Of a stretch of DNA of 64,000 nt, positions 1-13,000 are shown piece by piece. Position 1 is the stretch's first letter; the number at the start of each line of letters is the position of its first letter. A program made the position numbers and the translations under genes. The notes under the pieces were generated by a model that saw only the letters and a list, made by a program, of their open reading frames with translations, made no database searches and was not told where the DNA came from. The DNA comes from Plecoglossus altivelis (Eukaryota > Chordata > Actinopteri > Osmeriformes > Plecoglossidae), in the NCBI GenBank assembly GCA_036571765.1, contig BROE01000018.1, forward strand, positions 12,378,743-12,442,742. The letters are read 5' to 3'.

Positions 1-986
1 TCTGATACTATCAAACAAGATGCTCATTTGATTTTGCTAATTAAGATTTCCTTTTCACATTCAGTCAAGTTGATCTTTTTCACAGTTTTTGTTTGTTGCT
101 TTGGCCATTTCCTCTAAAGTATCATTCATTTTTCACAATGGGTTAATTGAGATGTTTATTAATAAACCTCTTAGAATGTGGGTGTTTCAACTTCCATGTA
201 AGATCAAATATGGCAGTTAACAGGTTGTGGACAACAACTTCCTTTGCATGTGCACAATCACAAGTCATATGTAAACTATGAAGACAAATGTGTGATATTA
301 GTCGTGTATATAATGTTTGTAAGTCAGTGAATACATTTGTGTACATAGTTTTTCCAATTTTCTCCATAATCACTCTTTTATGCATGTAGTTACACCGTCT
401 TTGTACATTTGACCCCTGGTCTCAGGCATTATGGATCACTTAGCTAGTGACCAACAGAAACCTCCAAATTAACTCTTCACTGAAAAGATAAGATTCTGCT
501 GATTTATACAACTTCTCCACAATCTCGAAGTCAAAGTTCACATCTGTTCTAAACATTCTCTTACCTTAAGAGTCTTTTGTGTTCTCACTTACAACACCCT
601 TATCAGGTATAACTCTTATCACAGAATACATTTGACATTTCACAAAGTTTAACATTAAACCTAACAACATATATGAAATGATTCTATCACACTTTGTATC
701 AGTAACCCCAAAAATGCTTTCTGCAGCATTCACCTTGTATATGTACATTGTTTCAATGTGTGTCACTATGTAGTATGAAAAATATTCCAGGTTTGATACA
801 TAATTCAGTAATCCAATTATCTGAGTCAGGAGTCATTCTTTGTAATTATTGTGTCCTGAAGAAGTTTATTTTACAGTTTTTATCTTCCAATTGTTTGCTA
901 CAAGGTGTGGTCCACACATAGAGTGCAAACACACGCCTTACACTAATATAATAACACTGAGGGATGAATGGGTGTGTTCTCCCTAG
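1..986 (+). other. mvp intron, left edge
   Basis: Non-coding AT-rich DNA up to the acceptor at 981-986. No earlier mvp exon is visible. Minus-strand peptides at 143-385 and 566-766 look vaguely like decayed transposase but match nothing I can name. Confidence 0.6.
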
Positions 987-1081
987 GTGAGGAGTGGCAG
1001 GTGAGCAAGGTGGGAGCTTATCTACCTGGGGTTCATGAGGAGGTCCTGGACATTGTCAATGCTTTCATCCTCACTGACAAG
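987..1081 (+). CDS. mvp: mvp coding exon, first in window
   Basis: Starts after the acceptor ccctag in phase 2 (the G codon is split) and ends at AAG before gtaact. Reads EEWQVSKVGAYLPGVHEE and then DIVNAFILTDK, the end of a vault repeat. Confidence 0.95.
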
Positions 1082-4000
1082 GTAACTCACTGTCTTTCAC
1101 TGTCTTAGGTCACTGTCTTTCTGCCCCTGCTCTGGCAGAATTACACCTGATATGGTAAAAGAGCAAATGTAAGATTTTAGGATTAAGATTGTGTTATTCT
1201 TACCATTAAATGAGCATTTACCCTCTTTTGAACTTGATTTTAAATTGTATTTCATTATGTAAACATTATTTAGTCAATGATTCAATAATTTTAGTTTATT
1301 ATTGTAAAGTTGGCCATGTCTAGTGCACTGGATATGGGATGTTACTGAATATGGTACTAAAGATTAACAACCATCACACACTCTCTTTCCATGCCTCTCT
1401 CAGAAAGCACTGCATGTGCGAGCACTTCGCGCCTTCCGGGATGCGGTTGGTCGAGACCGACGCACAGGGGAGGAGTGGCTGGTGACCATGGCAGACCGGG
1501 AGGCACACATTCCCTCCGTGGCTGAGGAGGTAGTAGGTGTTGTTGGTGTGACCACTCTGAGCAGTAGACAGTACTGTGTTATCCTTGACCCGGTCGGAAC
1601 AGATGGCAAGCCCCAACTAGGGCAGAAGAGGGTTGTCAAGGTGAGATTTCATGCCCCTCTTCTCAAGACAAACCAACCATAAATACACCCATTTACTATG
1701 CAACAACCATCTTCTCATCTTTATTGCTCTCCATCTTCCTTTGTCTATCAGGGTGAACGTTCCTTCTTCATGCAGCCAGGGGAGCATCTGGAGACAGGCA
1801 TCCAGGACATCTATGTGCTTTCAGAGGAGGAGGGGCTGGTGTTAAGGGCTGTGGAGGCCTTCAACGACACTGAGAAGGTGAAGAGCGGAGGGGTCTTTTT
1901 TTGGTGTGTCGTAGGGCAATGATTCTCAAGTGGTCTAACCTTAGGACCCACATTTGTCCATGTTCATTAAGTCACAACCCAAAAAATACATTTCTCATCC
2001 ATTACAATTTATTTCACAAAACAATTTGTGCTGTATATGTCTATATGTACTGTTCAAAATATTAAACAAACAGAACTACAGTTTTGATTTTTCCTTTGAC
2101 ATTTGTTTTCTAAAAGTGGCATGGAGTGAGCCTACACACCTTTCAAAATAAAAGCCCACCATTAGAAGTTTGGTAATTTATGAAATGATGATAGATGGGT
2201 GTACAATTGTTCACTTAGTACGATGGAATGGGAGAGAAAGAGGGCAGAGAGAAAGAGGAGGTGGAGGGGATATGAGGTAGAATGAATGCATAATAAGGAA
2301 GAAAAAACCTAAATTGTTACAATTTACAAGTTTGTTTGGTATGGCCAGTTTTAATTGAACTATTAGAGAAGGACATGTAAACTCTACATCACATTCCTTT
2401 AACATACTAAATGAACCAGTTCTGCAGTGTTTGCTCTTTCTGTCTGTTTGCATTCAATTCTGGCTTTGTCTATCCCCTTTTCCTTCCTCAGTGCTTTGTC
2501 CATTAGCGTCCATGCTTAGTCCACCTCTTAGTTCAATGTTTCACCTTCTGCTTTCCCTTTTTTTCATCCCTGATTCTTTCTGCCAGCTTGAGGAAGAGGA
2601 CGATGAGGATGCAGATGGACTAGGAGAGCAGAGGTCCATGCCGGTAAGAAAAACCGGGGTCATCCGTCGCCCGGGCGACCGCTGGATGCTGCGTGGTCCA
2701 GTTGAGTATGTGCCTCCAGCAACCGTGGAGGTGCTGCTACGGCGACAGGCCATTCCATTGGATGAAAACGAGGGAATCTATGTCAGGGATATGAAGACTG
2801 GAAAGGCAAGTGACTGATGTTTCAGATCCCTGTCTCCATGATCGTTGTTCTTTGGAATGTATTTAATTCACACCTATAAAGTACCTATGCTGTGAAACAT
2901 GTAGACCATCCACTGAGTGTTTGACCGCAGTTCACAGTAGCAATAAGACTGTCACCACTCCCTCAGCACATACATCAAACTTTGCTTTTATCCCAGGTTC
3001 GTGCCGTTATTGGTCATACATACATGCTGACGCAGGATGAGGAGCTGTGGCCCAAGGAACTGCCTCAGAACGTGGAAGCCCTGGTGAGATCCAGCAAGGA
3101 CCCCCTGGGCGACCGATCGGATCGCCATAAGGTGGAAGACAGGAAAGTCTGGGACAAGACCATGGTTGTCTCCTACAGGGTTCCCCACAATGCAGCCGTA
3201 CAAGTCTACGATTACCGGGAGAAGAGGGCCAGGTAAGGATGGATAGATTCAGAAGCTTAAGCACCCTATCAACAAAATACGTTTTTTAGTTTTACTTGAA
3301 GGAATATCATTTAATGAACATTTTATCTGTTAACTTCAAACAATCATTATTTAACACTATTGTCAAGTTGCGCTCTGCCATTAATTTCATGTTAAATATT
3401 GTAAATATTTTTATTGAGGTAAACCTACAGTATAGGGCTAACTATTATGGAATCGAAATATCCACCCAGTAAGGGACCTTACAGTCATAAAATCCACCAC
3501 CGATGAGCAGTAGCCTAATTAGAAACTAGCATAGAGTTTTTCACTATTTTGTGTTACAAGCAAGCCTGAGTCAAATTTATTGCTCAGGGAGCAATCATTA
3601 AAGACCAGGATAAAAGGGACAGCAAAGTAGAGATTTTAGCTTCTAGCTTAAAATTTCCAAACTAATAGGCTACAATTCTTTCATTTTCGCAGTACTTGCT
3701 CCTTGCTCTCTTAATAAACAATCACCATTATTCCAAGGGAACTTGATCTATCAGACCTTTGAAAGTTTATCAGAAAATTTCAATAACTCCTTCTATAGAC
3801 CTACTGATAGCAAGCCAGTTTGTGTAGCCACGAATTCGCCTACATAGATGTACATTTTCAATGGTGATTTTATCAGCAAATTATTAATTTTACTTATTTG
3901 AATTTTAATACATACAAAAATTATCTTCTTAGTTACATTCATCAGCTTAACAAATAATATCTTCTATATTATTTTCAATTGTAAAGTATTGTTGCCACTC

Positions 4001-7000
4001 TAAAATAATGACAGAAAAGTGTGTCCACAACAGAAACGCAATGCAAGCAATGCGAGTCTTAACATAAACTTTCAGTGGAGCTAGGACAAATCGCTTACGT
4101 GGTGCATTGTGGGTAGCAGCACTATGCAATCGAAACGATTTGCGTTGAGATTTTCTCAACTGTATGTAAATAAGGAGCGGTTATATCAAGTGATGGCCAA
4201 TCGGCTTGTTTTTGCGTTTCTTGTTGCGTAGCAACTGTTGGTCGTCATGGAAAACATTGCTAGTTTTCACAGTTTCAAGATAGAGGACAAACTGATTGTC
4301 TGTGTGGCTGCATACCCGTCCATGTTTGATGCATCTTTGTATTTGTACAGAAATGTTAACAATGTGGCATGGTGCACGGTCGGCTATGTTGTTGGTGCTC
4401 CTGGTGAGGGCTTTACTTGAGTATTGTACCAAAACATACCTTTGTTCTCTGATAGCTAACTAGTCCAATCTAATCTTTCACCCTGATTAAAATAGGAAAA
4501 CAAAAAGTACTTGATTAGTAGATGACATAATGCTACATCTAGCTAGACTGGATTTCTTGCATTGTGTGTGTTAAAGTTGTGTTTCATTGATATCTTGTGA
4601 CCACACTGCACACTCTTAATAGTGTTACTGTTACTGCTACATCTAATCTTTCACTCTGAATACATTACAGCAAAAAAGCCATAACTAGTATGTCATATCT
4701 ATTTTTATTGATGTTGCAAGTAAGTAAACCCAAGTCTGCTCACTTTGCCATGATGTCATACAAAGTACATTATTACAACTCTTACAACTCTGCAATAATC
4801 TATCTGACACCCGAGCATGTTGTACTGTGGGAAGGCAAGTGATTTGCCTCGCTTTACTGTATACGCACCATAAGAATTGCACTTATACCATTATCTACAT
4901 ACAAATGTATATGAAACAAATGCAGTTTGTATAATCAAATTATTGTTGTCACTTTGCACATATATATACATGTATATGCAGTGTGTATGTACATTATATA
5001 CCATATATATATATAGATATAGATATAGATGCAGATATATAGAAAATATACATATTAGGCACATTTATATACAATATAGTAACTTGTCTAAATAACAGAA
5101 GACTCACATATGGGAACCCTTGTAATGTCTGCTGATAGAAAAGAGAATTGCAGCCTTGGAATGCAGGGAAAGAATTCCAGAACACGCAACTGTGATTAGT
5201 GAGCATTGGTGATTTTTTTTCACGAATGAGGTATTACTTTTAGGATGTGACTAGATTATGTGTGGGTTGAAAAAGTTATTTTGAGAATTTAAATTGTGGT
5301 AAATGTTTTATGGTACCAAAGCCACTGTAAAAAACTGTCATCACACATTGCATCACAGGCACTGTACTATCTATCTCTATTTTCAGAAATATCTGTGTGT
5401 GTCTATGTATCTCACCGACATAACTGACAGCATCAAGGATACTGTGCGCTCATGCAATTTTACAGATAACCAAAATAGATCAGTGGCTGGATTTGAAGTA
5501 TTCATTATAATTCATAATTTAGGGCTTGACTGAACACCCATTAAGCCACTTGCAAAACACCTTCCCAATGTGTGCTCAACTATTCTATGTCAGGGTGGTA
5601 TTTGGCCCAGAGATGGTGATGCTGGGACCAGACGAGCAGTTTACAGTGTTATCCCTGTCGGGGGATAAACCCAAGAGGGCCAATGTCATCAAGACCATCT
5701 GTCTGCTCCTGGGGCCTGACTTCTTCACAGACATCATCACGATAGAGACAGCAGACCATGCCCGTCTACAGTTGCAGCTCTCATATAATTGGTAAGAGTT
5801 GTTAATCTTTGTCAGAGGTGTCAAACCCTGGTTCTCAAGGGCCGCTGTCCTGAATGTTTTCGATGTTTCTAATGAAGGGTCGTTATCAGGCTTCCACAGA
5901 GCTTGATAACAACCCATTCATTAGAATCAGGTGTGCTGGAGCAAGGAAACATCGAAAACATTCAGGACAGCGGCCCTCGAGGACCAGGGTTTGACACCCC
6001 TGATCTATGGTAACCAAGTGACAGTGTTTTTATCTTATATTTGTGTGTCTATACAGTATTTTAATGAGTGCTCTCAAACTATTACATTATTTAATTGTGG
6101 TTCATTGCATTAATGTTATAGTTAACTTGCTAGTTAACATTTTATCTATTCTATGTCCCTTGATTTCTTTGTCAATTTTTATATTTTTTTATATACATGG
6201 AAAAGTGAATTGGCTTGCTTTGTATTTTTATTGAAAACAACTTTGGCATATACTGTAATGTTCAATTTCACACTAATATTTCACCTGGAGCAGTATTTCA
6301 CACTTGGAGAAAATAATCTCTCGCACAAAATAACACCGTCCATCAATAAAAGGGTGGAAAAAATACTTTGTCACCCAAACAGTCCTTTCAAAAGTTAAAA
6401 ACAAGGCGATACTAGATACAATTATAAAGTGCCCGTGTAAGGTAAACCAGGATTCAGCCTATAGCGCAGCCCCTGAGTTTCAAACAGGATGTGCTGCGAC
6501 GATAACTCAGTACACAACGGCAAAACATACAGATCACTTTCGTCCTGTCTCATCAATGGAAAAATTTGGAAACTTTTAAAAAGTAAACTTTCCATTCATA
6601 ATCCTATTGGCATCCATTTCTGCGTTTCTTGCTTGCCATCATCTCAAAACGTAACATTAGCCTACTACTCTTCGGATGGCTTGCATGCCTAAACAAGTGT
6701 GTGAAGCATGCCTGTTGTTTTGTTTCCCGTTGAGCTAGATCTGGTATGGCGTTGTAGTTTGTCTAACATTTCTAGTTGTTACAGTAGCATGTGAAAAAAA
6801 CTACAAAGTTTACTAGACCAAAAAGAATGTTAATCGCACCATACAAAATGGGTAAAGTTAAAATAGGTTTGTGTTAACGCTGTTAATAATTCATTAAGCT
6901 GACAGCACTAATTTTATTGTTTAATGTGTATATACGGTATCAGTATGTGTATATTTTACATGAACAAGTTTAACATATATAAACAATACCAGTATCTCTT

Positions 7001-10000
7001 GATCAACAAGAAAGAACTGGGAGAAGGGGCAGCAGAACGCACATATTTTGTCAGATTAAAAGATCAGAGTGCAGTGGCCATTTTGAGACCAAGATATAAG
7101 GTGTGGACAACTTCATGCAGCACCACATTCGGCTGCAGCCAGCTCACTTGAAGGAGTGAATGCTGGTTAGAGTTTTTGTCCGACTTGAGATGGCGCCACG
7201 GGTACGTCACAGTGACGTATCCATCAAAGTACCATATGATCGATTCAAGAACAGCCGGATGTGTAGCCGAGCACATTTTCAGAAGAGCTACTTGCATGGG
7301 TTCTGATGATGATGCAGCTATTTCATGATTGGCCAGACTCACATACAACAACTTTGATGCGTTTTGTATTTACTCTGACTCCTTCTGTTTCGCCAATACT
7401 CAAATCTTGACGAAACGGTACAATTGAATTCAGTATTTACCTTTATTGACAGACAGCAATAGCCTATTGAAGAAAGTGTTTTAGTCCACCTCTTCTCTAA
7501 TGGAAAGGCCAAGTTCAGTTAAGTTCTGTTTATATTGAAAATCTGCAGTTTGGAGAGAGTTTAACTTGGCCCAATACATAAAATGACAAAATTTCAACAC
7601 ACTGATTAGTGCAAAAACAATTACATTTGCGACCATGCAGTTTGTCAGTGATAAAGTATACAAACAGCCCTTGCTTGGCCATGACTGATGTCAATGCAGC
7701 AAGCCATGAGAAGCAGGGATGTCTGACTTTACAGAGCCATATATTACTCCTCCCCAACTGCGAGCCGCAACTGTCATTGGTCATTTCATGCAGCCGCAAC
7801 CAATGTCGAACGCACCTATTGCCACGAACACAGCTCAGTGGTTGCGACAAAAAAAACATACACAAAAACATAAACATAGATGATACTGGAAAAACGGTAG
7901 GGCTCCACTTCATCTGTTATTTGTTGTGCTCAGAGCAACCATCTGCATGTTTCATGAACATATTGAAATGAAATCCTGTTTTGAAGGGAAAAAAGGTAAA
8001 TATTTTCAGATCCGACAGGTGTTTTAATAGTTTTGGCCACCACTGTATGTTGTCATATAAGTATCATAAATATTAAACCATAATATATTAGCCTATGTGT
8101 ATGTTTCTGACCACTGTGTCGAGAGCTAGCCGGTCAGTGTCCCTTTGGGCTTAGCCTAGTGTTCACTTTAACCTAGCAGTAACTTTACACATTGTAGGCT
8201 ACTAGCAACATATCATTAATGTGTCTGCAAACACCTTTCTGTAATCATGATCTCCTCCGGACATGTTCATGTATCTCCAGTCAAACCAGGCCATGCCAGC
8301 TAACACCACAAATATCACTAAAGAGAAGAGGTTTATCCACCACATTAGGGGTGAAGAAATTAAAATGTTTGACCAAATACAGCAGGCTTTAAGTTTAAGT
8401 TATATTTAACTTGAAAATTCTGTTCCCGATTTGTGTAATAAATTTCCAAATGGCCTTTTGGAAGAAAAGTTTCCATACCCATGCCATAGGCAATATAAAA
8501 GGTTTATACCCATCAGCTCACCCAATTCATCTCCTTCCCATGAAAGTAGATAACTGTTTATCTTCTGAATATGTTGTTCTCTCAATCTCTTTCAGGCATT
8601 TTGATATCAAATCTCGAGAGGACCTGGTCGAGGCTGCTGCTCTTTTCTCTGTGCCAGATTTTGTTGGTGACGCATCCAAAGCAATCGCCTCCCGTGTCAG
8701 AGGGGCTGTTGCCTCGGTACAGTTTGACGACTTCCACAAGGTCTGACAGTTAATTGCCAGTTTGAGCACGTCCTTCTTGAGATTAAAAAAATGTTTTCTA
8801 GGTCTGTCTTTTATGGCAGCGTTTTGCTGACACACCTGAAAAGAACAAACCAGTAGCATGTTGCAAAGTGATAAACAACTTGTTATGACAAGAAACTTAC
8901 CACGTTATAAACAAGGTTTTTCACATTATAACGTGCTGCAAGCATGATCATTATAACAAAATAACTTAACCTGAAATAACATGAACAGTGTAAGGTTATA
9001 ACAAGATGTGCTGGGAGGTAGGCCAATTCACCCCTGTATCCTGTTGTGAACTGTGCACTGGTTATAGGCACTTAATTGATGTTTGAAATGAATTACCACT
9101 ACCATGGCCCAAATCATGACACACCAGGCTGTTTATCGATCCACATTCTTGTGAGCTTGTTTTACATTATCTTTCATTGCCAAGTGCGGTTCCAATCCAA
9201 AGAACACAAGTCTCCAAAAACGCCCCAAAATACCAGGAATTGTTCTTGATTCACCCCCTTTATGGCGGATGATTCGGATGGTGACTTGGCATGTGAGAAT
9301 GCATCAGATTTTCCGAAGTCATCACAAGATATCAGGAGAGGCAGACAAACTTCATAACTGTACGTTTTTACCATTCATATTTCAGCTAAGCAGTACCTGT
9401 AAATCAGCATCTGGATTAAAATGACAGAAATGGGTGTATTAGTTGAAAATGTCCTTATTTTATTGTTGAAACAGCTAATTTGTAAAATTGCTCCAACTTT
9501 CCGATAACCTAGTGAGTCCGAATTTATTCTTCGTCATTAGGTCTTAAGTTTCTGACATAGAATGCTCTGGCATCTTTGAAGAATTGCTTCGTCTCGTGAG
9601 TGGAGTGTGCTTCCTCACTTAGCAAATGCCTCCACACCAAGAACAGAACAAAAAGTTCTTCATCTGGATAATGAATTTCAGGTTTGCTCACATCTCCTAC
9701 AATTTCAGTTCTCTCAATACCTTTGGCACAATAAATCTGCTTGCTGTGTCATGCAGGAGTTTTTCTACACTGTCATTTAACTTCAGAAGAACTTGGTGCC
9801 TTGTTTTGAAAAATCAAATTAATTGATCAAAGCATCGTGTGGAATTGTGGAGAAAACAAGTGTAAAGTTTCATCAGCTTCTTGTGAATGTCACAGGACTT
9901 CTGATTCTCACTATGTGGTTCAAAATAAGAACTGAACGCCGGCCATTGGTTAAGCAGATGGTCCAAACCTTTTCCCAAAGAAAGCCAACATGTTGCACAG

Positions 10001-13000
10001 TGCTTTTGTACTCTCTTCTGGGCTACATTGCAAAAGTCCTGAGACTCCTCAAAGTCTTCTCTTCTTTTTGAACTTTTCTCAAAGTAGTAGTAGATATCAA
10101 TTAGCAATTCCTCAGTTGACATTGAGAGCTCTTTAGCAGTAGTATTGGCACATACTGTATGTTGACCAAGTGACTTGGACAGCCAACACCATATATATAA
10201 GGTGCTGTGCTTTCACTCTTGATAAGACAGAGTTGCTTTTACCAATCATTACATTGCAGTTGTCACCTCTGAGTCCTACACAATTAGACCATTCAAGGCC
10301 TTTGTCATGCATGGATGATGCAGTACATTTGAATATGAGGGCAGCTTTAGCATCGTTGCACACTGGCATGTCTACAAATCCAACTGTCACCTTATCCTGT
10401 GCTTCACTGTAGTACCTGACTAAACATGATGTAACCATGTCATGTTTATCAGCCATGTTCCTCAATTTGTCCCTTCTATGTACTCGGGAATGACAGTATA
10501 ACGCGAAACGTCTACCGTTGCAACAAGATAAATGTTTATTTTGAGTTTGAATCATTTTATAATGTGAAAATAACTTGTTATAACGCGATAAACATGTCAC
10601 CAAGAAACATAGGCTACCACGTTATAATGTGATTTTGATCACTTTTTTCTGGTGTGGCAGCAAACACGCCTTTCTCACAGTTATTGGCGGTCAATAAACA
10701 AATCCAGCAATCCCAAAAAAAAGAATAAATTCTTCTCCCGTGTACACAGAATTCTAACCGCATCATCTGCTCGGCCGTGTTTGGCTTTGATGAGAAACTG
10801 ACTGTTCGATCCAGTCTCCGCTTCAGCCAGAATGGTCTGGTGATCAGCAGTGTAGATATTCAATCAGTGGAGCCTGTGGACCAGCGGACTCGTGATGCCC
10901 TGCAGAAGAGTGTCCAGCTGGCCATTGAGATCACTACCAACTCTCAGGAGGCAGCCGCTCGGTCAGACAGCCATCTCTTGGGTTTTGGTGGTTTGCTCTG
11001 TAGGATCTGAATTATTTTGTTCCCACGTCTACTTTTGTGTTGACATGAGCACAAACCTTTCTCTCATAAATGTATTAATTAACTATGGATGGTACAATTT
11101 CTGGGGAAATTGTGGGGTGAGCTTGCGTCAATTGCAAATTGTTGTTTTTTTGCAGGAGGAATAGTGATCGGCTACAGCGGCCTCAGTTGAAAAGTTGAAT
11201 CAAAATTAATAAATAGGACAATCCAGTGTAAAAATGGTTCTAACCTCTATCTTCATCATGTCTTAAGTTTTTCTCTTGTATTGATATTTTCAGGCTTTTA
11301 TCCTACTCATATTGTATTCATTCACCAAGAAAGAACCCCATTTGAAGCTTATTGTAACAACATTGTAATGGGCAGTATCTAAAATGGAATCACTAGTCAA
11401 ACAGTACCATCTGCCAACTGAGAATATACCCTCCAAAACAAGAATAAGCTTGACAATAATTTAGGGGAAACAGCTTATTGTTTTGATGCTAGGATATACA
11501 GAACTGACAATGGCAGGCTTGCTGTATTCATTATTGCCACGAAAGGCCCCCCTGCTAACTCTGACTAGGAAGCAGTTCCATGCATGAAACTTAGTCTGAT
11601 TGCTCATGCCAGTCTTCTCAGTGTACAGTAAGAAGCTTAGGGGTTAGGGGTTGAATGACGAGTTTTGAGAATTTTGAGTTGAGAAGAACATCTGTTATTT
11701 ACGCACATTACTGACATACATATCTTGAATTCTGTAACAAAAAATGTATTAAGTAGGATATCTGTCTCCCCTCCTTCACTTTCTGTTTCAAGCGGGTAGT
11801 GTGCGCTCCTGCCAAGGGGAGGCTTCTGGTGGCTGCCAGGCATCGGGTGGCACAACACCGGTATCAGAAGTGCATCATGTTCCTGTAAACACTGCTAATA
11901 TTGGCTACCTGCTACAGGCTAAACCAATCTGTAGCGTGTAACAAACCTAAGGTTTGCCTATGAAACAGAACCATGGTTCAGTAAACTTGGTTCTTGTTAG
12001 CTTCTGCGATATAGTTAGCTAGCTGAATGAGCAAAAAGACAGCTAGTCTGCCTATTTTTACAGGCTGTGATGTCACCCTGTATTTTCGCCCTTCATACTT
12101 GTAAACTCTCGCAATCCAACACAGCTGCAGTTAGCTCAGCTGTACATGTTAGTCTACTCACCAGGCCAGTTGTCAGATAGAGCAGTCAATGCCACTCAAA
12201 ATCTAAATGACTGGAGTGGATACTGCAGACAGACCCCAGATCGACGGGAGCAAGTCAAACTTGCAGCACTGCACTCCCTTGGAAGAGGATTTGTGCAGAA
12301 TATGAACTTCAGTGTGCCCAGGTTCTTGAGCAGATCGTGGGAAACTAAACTCATTTTAAGGTTTACACAGAAGGAGATTCCTGGCATTGTTAGAGTGATG
12401 GTATAGGAATTAATGCTTAAACGTAACAAGTGAAGGGGAATAATGGGTCATTATAACATTTTACTCAGGATTGCCTTTTTTCTTAGTTTTGATGTAGCTT
12501 TTTCAACTGCGCTATGTGAGGCGGCTACATACATACTAAACTCTTAGAGTCTACACTCATGCTTTGTATTTTGAAGAGTAAATAAGGAGAAACAAATGTA
12601 TGTTGTATCTATGCAATCTTCGATAAAAAGATATGCATACCTTATTTATTTTTTATTTTTATACATATATACAGACATATCAGTCCAAAAGTTAAGTATG
12701 CTTATAAAAAATATTGTCCTCAAAATGTTTGGACATTTGATATTAGATTCATTAATAATTTTGGAGGGGATATATTAAAATAACTTTCCACTGCAGTGGT
12801 TGCAAGCGCAGCTCACAATTTCCACAGAAATTCTACTTTGGGCATTCTATCTTAATAGTTAATTGATATTCTCAGTGAATTATAAATTCTCAGATTTACA
12901 GAGCTAACACATCAGGCCTAAAAAGCTGTGTAATCAAGTAATTGTGACTAATATATCAGTCACTAAATGTATTTTCATGGACTGTAGTCACGAGGCTGAG

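Noticed and set aside
143..766. Two minus-strand peptides that look vaguely like a transposase (CDCAHAKEVVVHNLLTAIFD)
   Set aside because: No diagnostic motif or element ends; left as intron.
7064..7971. Overlapping open frames of 95-127 codons on both strands in an mvp intron
   Set aside because: No family resemblance, no supporting splice sites, sense and antisense overlap.
8020..8046. Tc1/mariner-like end ttttggccaccactgta
   Set aside because: No opposite end or transposase within reach; too short to call an element.
12146..12406. 86-codon frame that could be an extra mvp exon
   Set aside because: MVP is continuous from 10961 to 12988 in phase; the peptide has no MVP resemblance.
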